A stretch of 64,000 bases of DNA. Origin: Chitinophaga pinensis (GTDB taxonomy: Bacteria; Bacteroidota; Bacteroidia; UKL13-3). Below the pieces are notes generated by a model that was given only the letters and a program-made list of their open reading frames with translations, made no database searches and was not told where the DNA came from. The stretch lies in the NCBI GenBank assembly GCA_945861965.1, contig CAMAWM010000006.1, positions 1-64,000 on the forward strand. Reading direction: 5' to 3'. This document shows, one piece after another, positions 63,219-64,000 of this stretch. How positions within the stretch are numbered: the stretch's first letter is position 1; every line of letters begins with the position of its first letter. The position numbers were made by a program, and so were the translations under genes.

Positions 63219-64000
63219 ATGAATTTAGAAAACATTTGCCATCAAACCTGCGCTCTTGCAAAACAAGCAGGTGAATTTATAAGGAAAGAATCAACCCGTT
63301 TTAAGCAAACCGATGTTGAAATAAAAAGTTTCAATCAATTGGTTTCGTATGTAGATAAAACTGCTGAAGAAATACTGGTACAAGGATTGAAAACAATTTT
63401 TCCGGAAGCCGGGTTTATTACCGAAGAAAAAACAATTGCAACAGAAGAAAAAGAATGGATGTGGGTAGTTGATCCGCTTGATGGCACAACTAATTTTGTA
63501 CATCAAATTCCGGTTTACAGTGTCAGTATTGGATTGTTGCAAAATAAAAAACCCATGCTTGGTGTGGTGTATGAAATAAATAGAGATGAACTATTTTATG
63601 CAAGCAAAGAGAGTAAAGCATTTTTGAATGGCGTAGAAATTAATGTAAAACAAAACCATGATTTAAGTAAATCCTTGCTTGCTACCGGATTTCCGTATTA
63701 CGATTTTGAAGTGATGCCAAAATATATACATGCATTGCAAAGACTGATGCGCGAATCGCAAGGCATGCGCAGATTAGGAAGCGCAGCAGTAGATTTGGCG
63801 TATGTTGCATGTGGCCGTTTTGATGCATTTTTCGAATATGGATTAAGTCCTTGGGATGTTGCAGGTGGCGCTTTGATTGTTGAAAGAGCAGGGGGTAAAT
63901 TATCTTCTTTTTATGGCGATGATAATTTTATTTTTGGCAAAACTATTATTGCTTCATCCGCTAATTTGTACACTGATTTTTTCAACGTAATTGATGAGAG
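63219..64000 (+). CDS. suhB: Inositol monophosphatase family protein (3' end cut by window edge)
   Basis: Mg-dependent phosphatase of the IMPase/SuhB superfamily; 260 codons are visible and the frame is open to the right edge. Metal-binding motifs: ITEEK with the adjacent EE (about 68-72), WVVDPLDGTTNFVHQIP (about 85-101) and GLSPWDVAGGALIVERAGG (about 208-226). RLGSAAVDLAYVACGRFDAFFE is the conserved dimer/active-site segment. The family is normally ~260-270 residues, so only a short tail is missing. Whether it hydrolyses inositol, 3'-phosphoadenosine or fructose bisphosphates cannot be told. Confidence 0.92.
   Translation, partial: MNLENICHQTCALAKQAGEFIRKESTRFKQTDVEIKSFNQLVSYVDKTAEEILVQGLKTIFPEAGFITEEKTIATEEKEWMWVVDPLDGTTNFVHQIPVYSVSIGLLQNKKPMLGVVYEINRDELFYASKESKAFLNGVEINVKQNHDLSKSLLATGFPYYDFEVMPKYIHALQRLMRESQGMRRLGSAAVDLAYVACGRFDAFFEYGLSPWDVAGGALIVERAGGKLSSFYGDDNFIFGKTIIASSANLYTDFFNVIDE

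Overview
The window is a low-GC chromosomal segment from a member of the Bacteroidota. Evidence for the phylum: two SusC-like/TonB receptors with carboxypeptidase-regulatory or HmuR architecture, three proteins ending in type IX secretion (T9SS) or T9SS-like tails, two PorV/PorQ-family proteins, HmuY haem-binding proteins, DUF5686, DUF2723 and DUF4468 proteins, the long amidophosphoribosyltransferase, a split ATP synthase cluster, TTTG-N19-TAnnTTTG-type promoters and almost no Shine-Dalgarno sequences (with many TTG starts). Genus is not resolvable by eye. The genetic code is standard bacterial; TGA is used as a stop by neighbouring genes.

Layout. 1-985: pyruvate dehydrogenase E1 alpha (cut by the left edge). 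1.1-2.8 kb: thymidine kinase and an acidic conserved protein. 2.8-9.1 kb: a compact minus-strand run (small conserved protein, cyclophilin, DUF5686 outer-membrane protein, menD, menB) that includes two menaquinone steps. 9.2-13.4 kb: small housekeeping genes (cytochrome b5-like, methyltransferase, lipoprotein, DUF2795, fabG, HIT, greA). 13.5-22.3 kb: a secretion/surface trio (TonB receptor, 1.3-kilo-residue secreted protein, PorV-like barrel). 22.5-25.1 kb: 2-hydroxyacid dehydrogenase, a MORN-VWA protein, an acetyltransferase. 25.1-27.3 kb: an accessory island with a small secreted-peptide gene broken by an in-frame TGA, its own terminator, and a CxxC-containing exported protein. 27.3-28.8 kb: thiamine pyrophosphokinase and a SprT-like protease. 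28.8-33.7 kb: a haem-uptake cluster (HmuY-like domain fused to a T9SS tail, HmuR-like receptor, HmuY lipoprotein, MsrB). 33.9-37 kb: panD, a flippase-like membrane protein, heptose-1-phosphate adenylyltransferase, acyl-CoA dehydrogenase. 37-47.8 kb: DUF2723 membrane protein, NifU, Mrp, DNA polymerase I, a methyltransferase, amidophosphoribosyltransferase, thioredoxin. 47.9-52.7 kb: DUF4468 protein, tRNA-Gln-prs-rplY unit, secreted endonuclease I. 52.8-58.4 kb: F-type ATP synthase genes in the order (AtpI-like)-B-E-F-H-A-G, without beta or epsilon. 58.5-61.7 kb: a 36-residue lipoprotein coupled to a glycosyltransferase, a second PorV/PorQ-like protein and a lipoprotein. 61.8-63.2 kb: a second accessory island. 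63.2 kb to the end: inositol monophosphatase (cut by the right edge).

The most unusual region is 61.8-63.2 kb. A cytoplasmic-looking protein combines a WYL-like N-terminal domain with a C-type-lectin-fold (Lcl/DUF1566) domain. Its last ~43 codons have the amino-acid pattern, codon bias and terminal motif of a diversity-generating retroelement (DGR) variable region, but no template repeat or reverse transcriptase is visible in the window. It is followed by a small GC-rich hairpin, a 43-codon gene remnant and a nested, highly foldable inverted-repeat segment of about 140 bp that resembles a decayed integron attC site. The second unusual spot is the peptide gene at 25.5 kb: its reading frame continues coherently for 48 codons beyond a TGA and stops 12 bases before a strong terminator.
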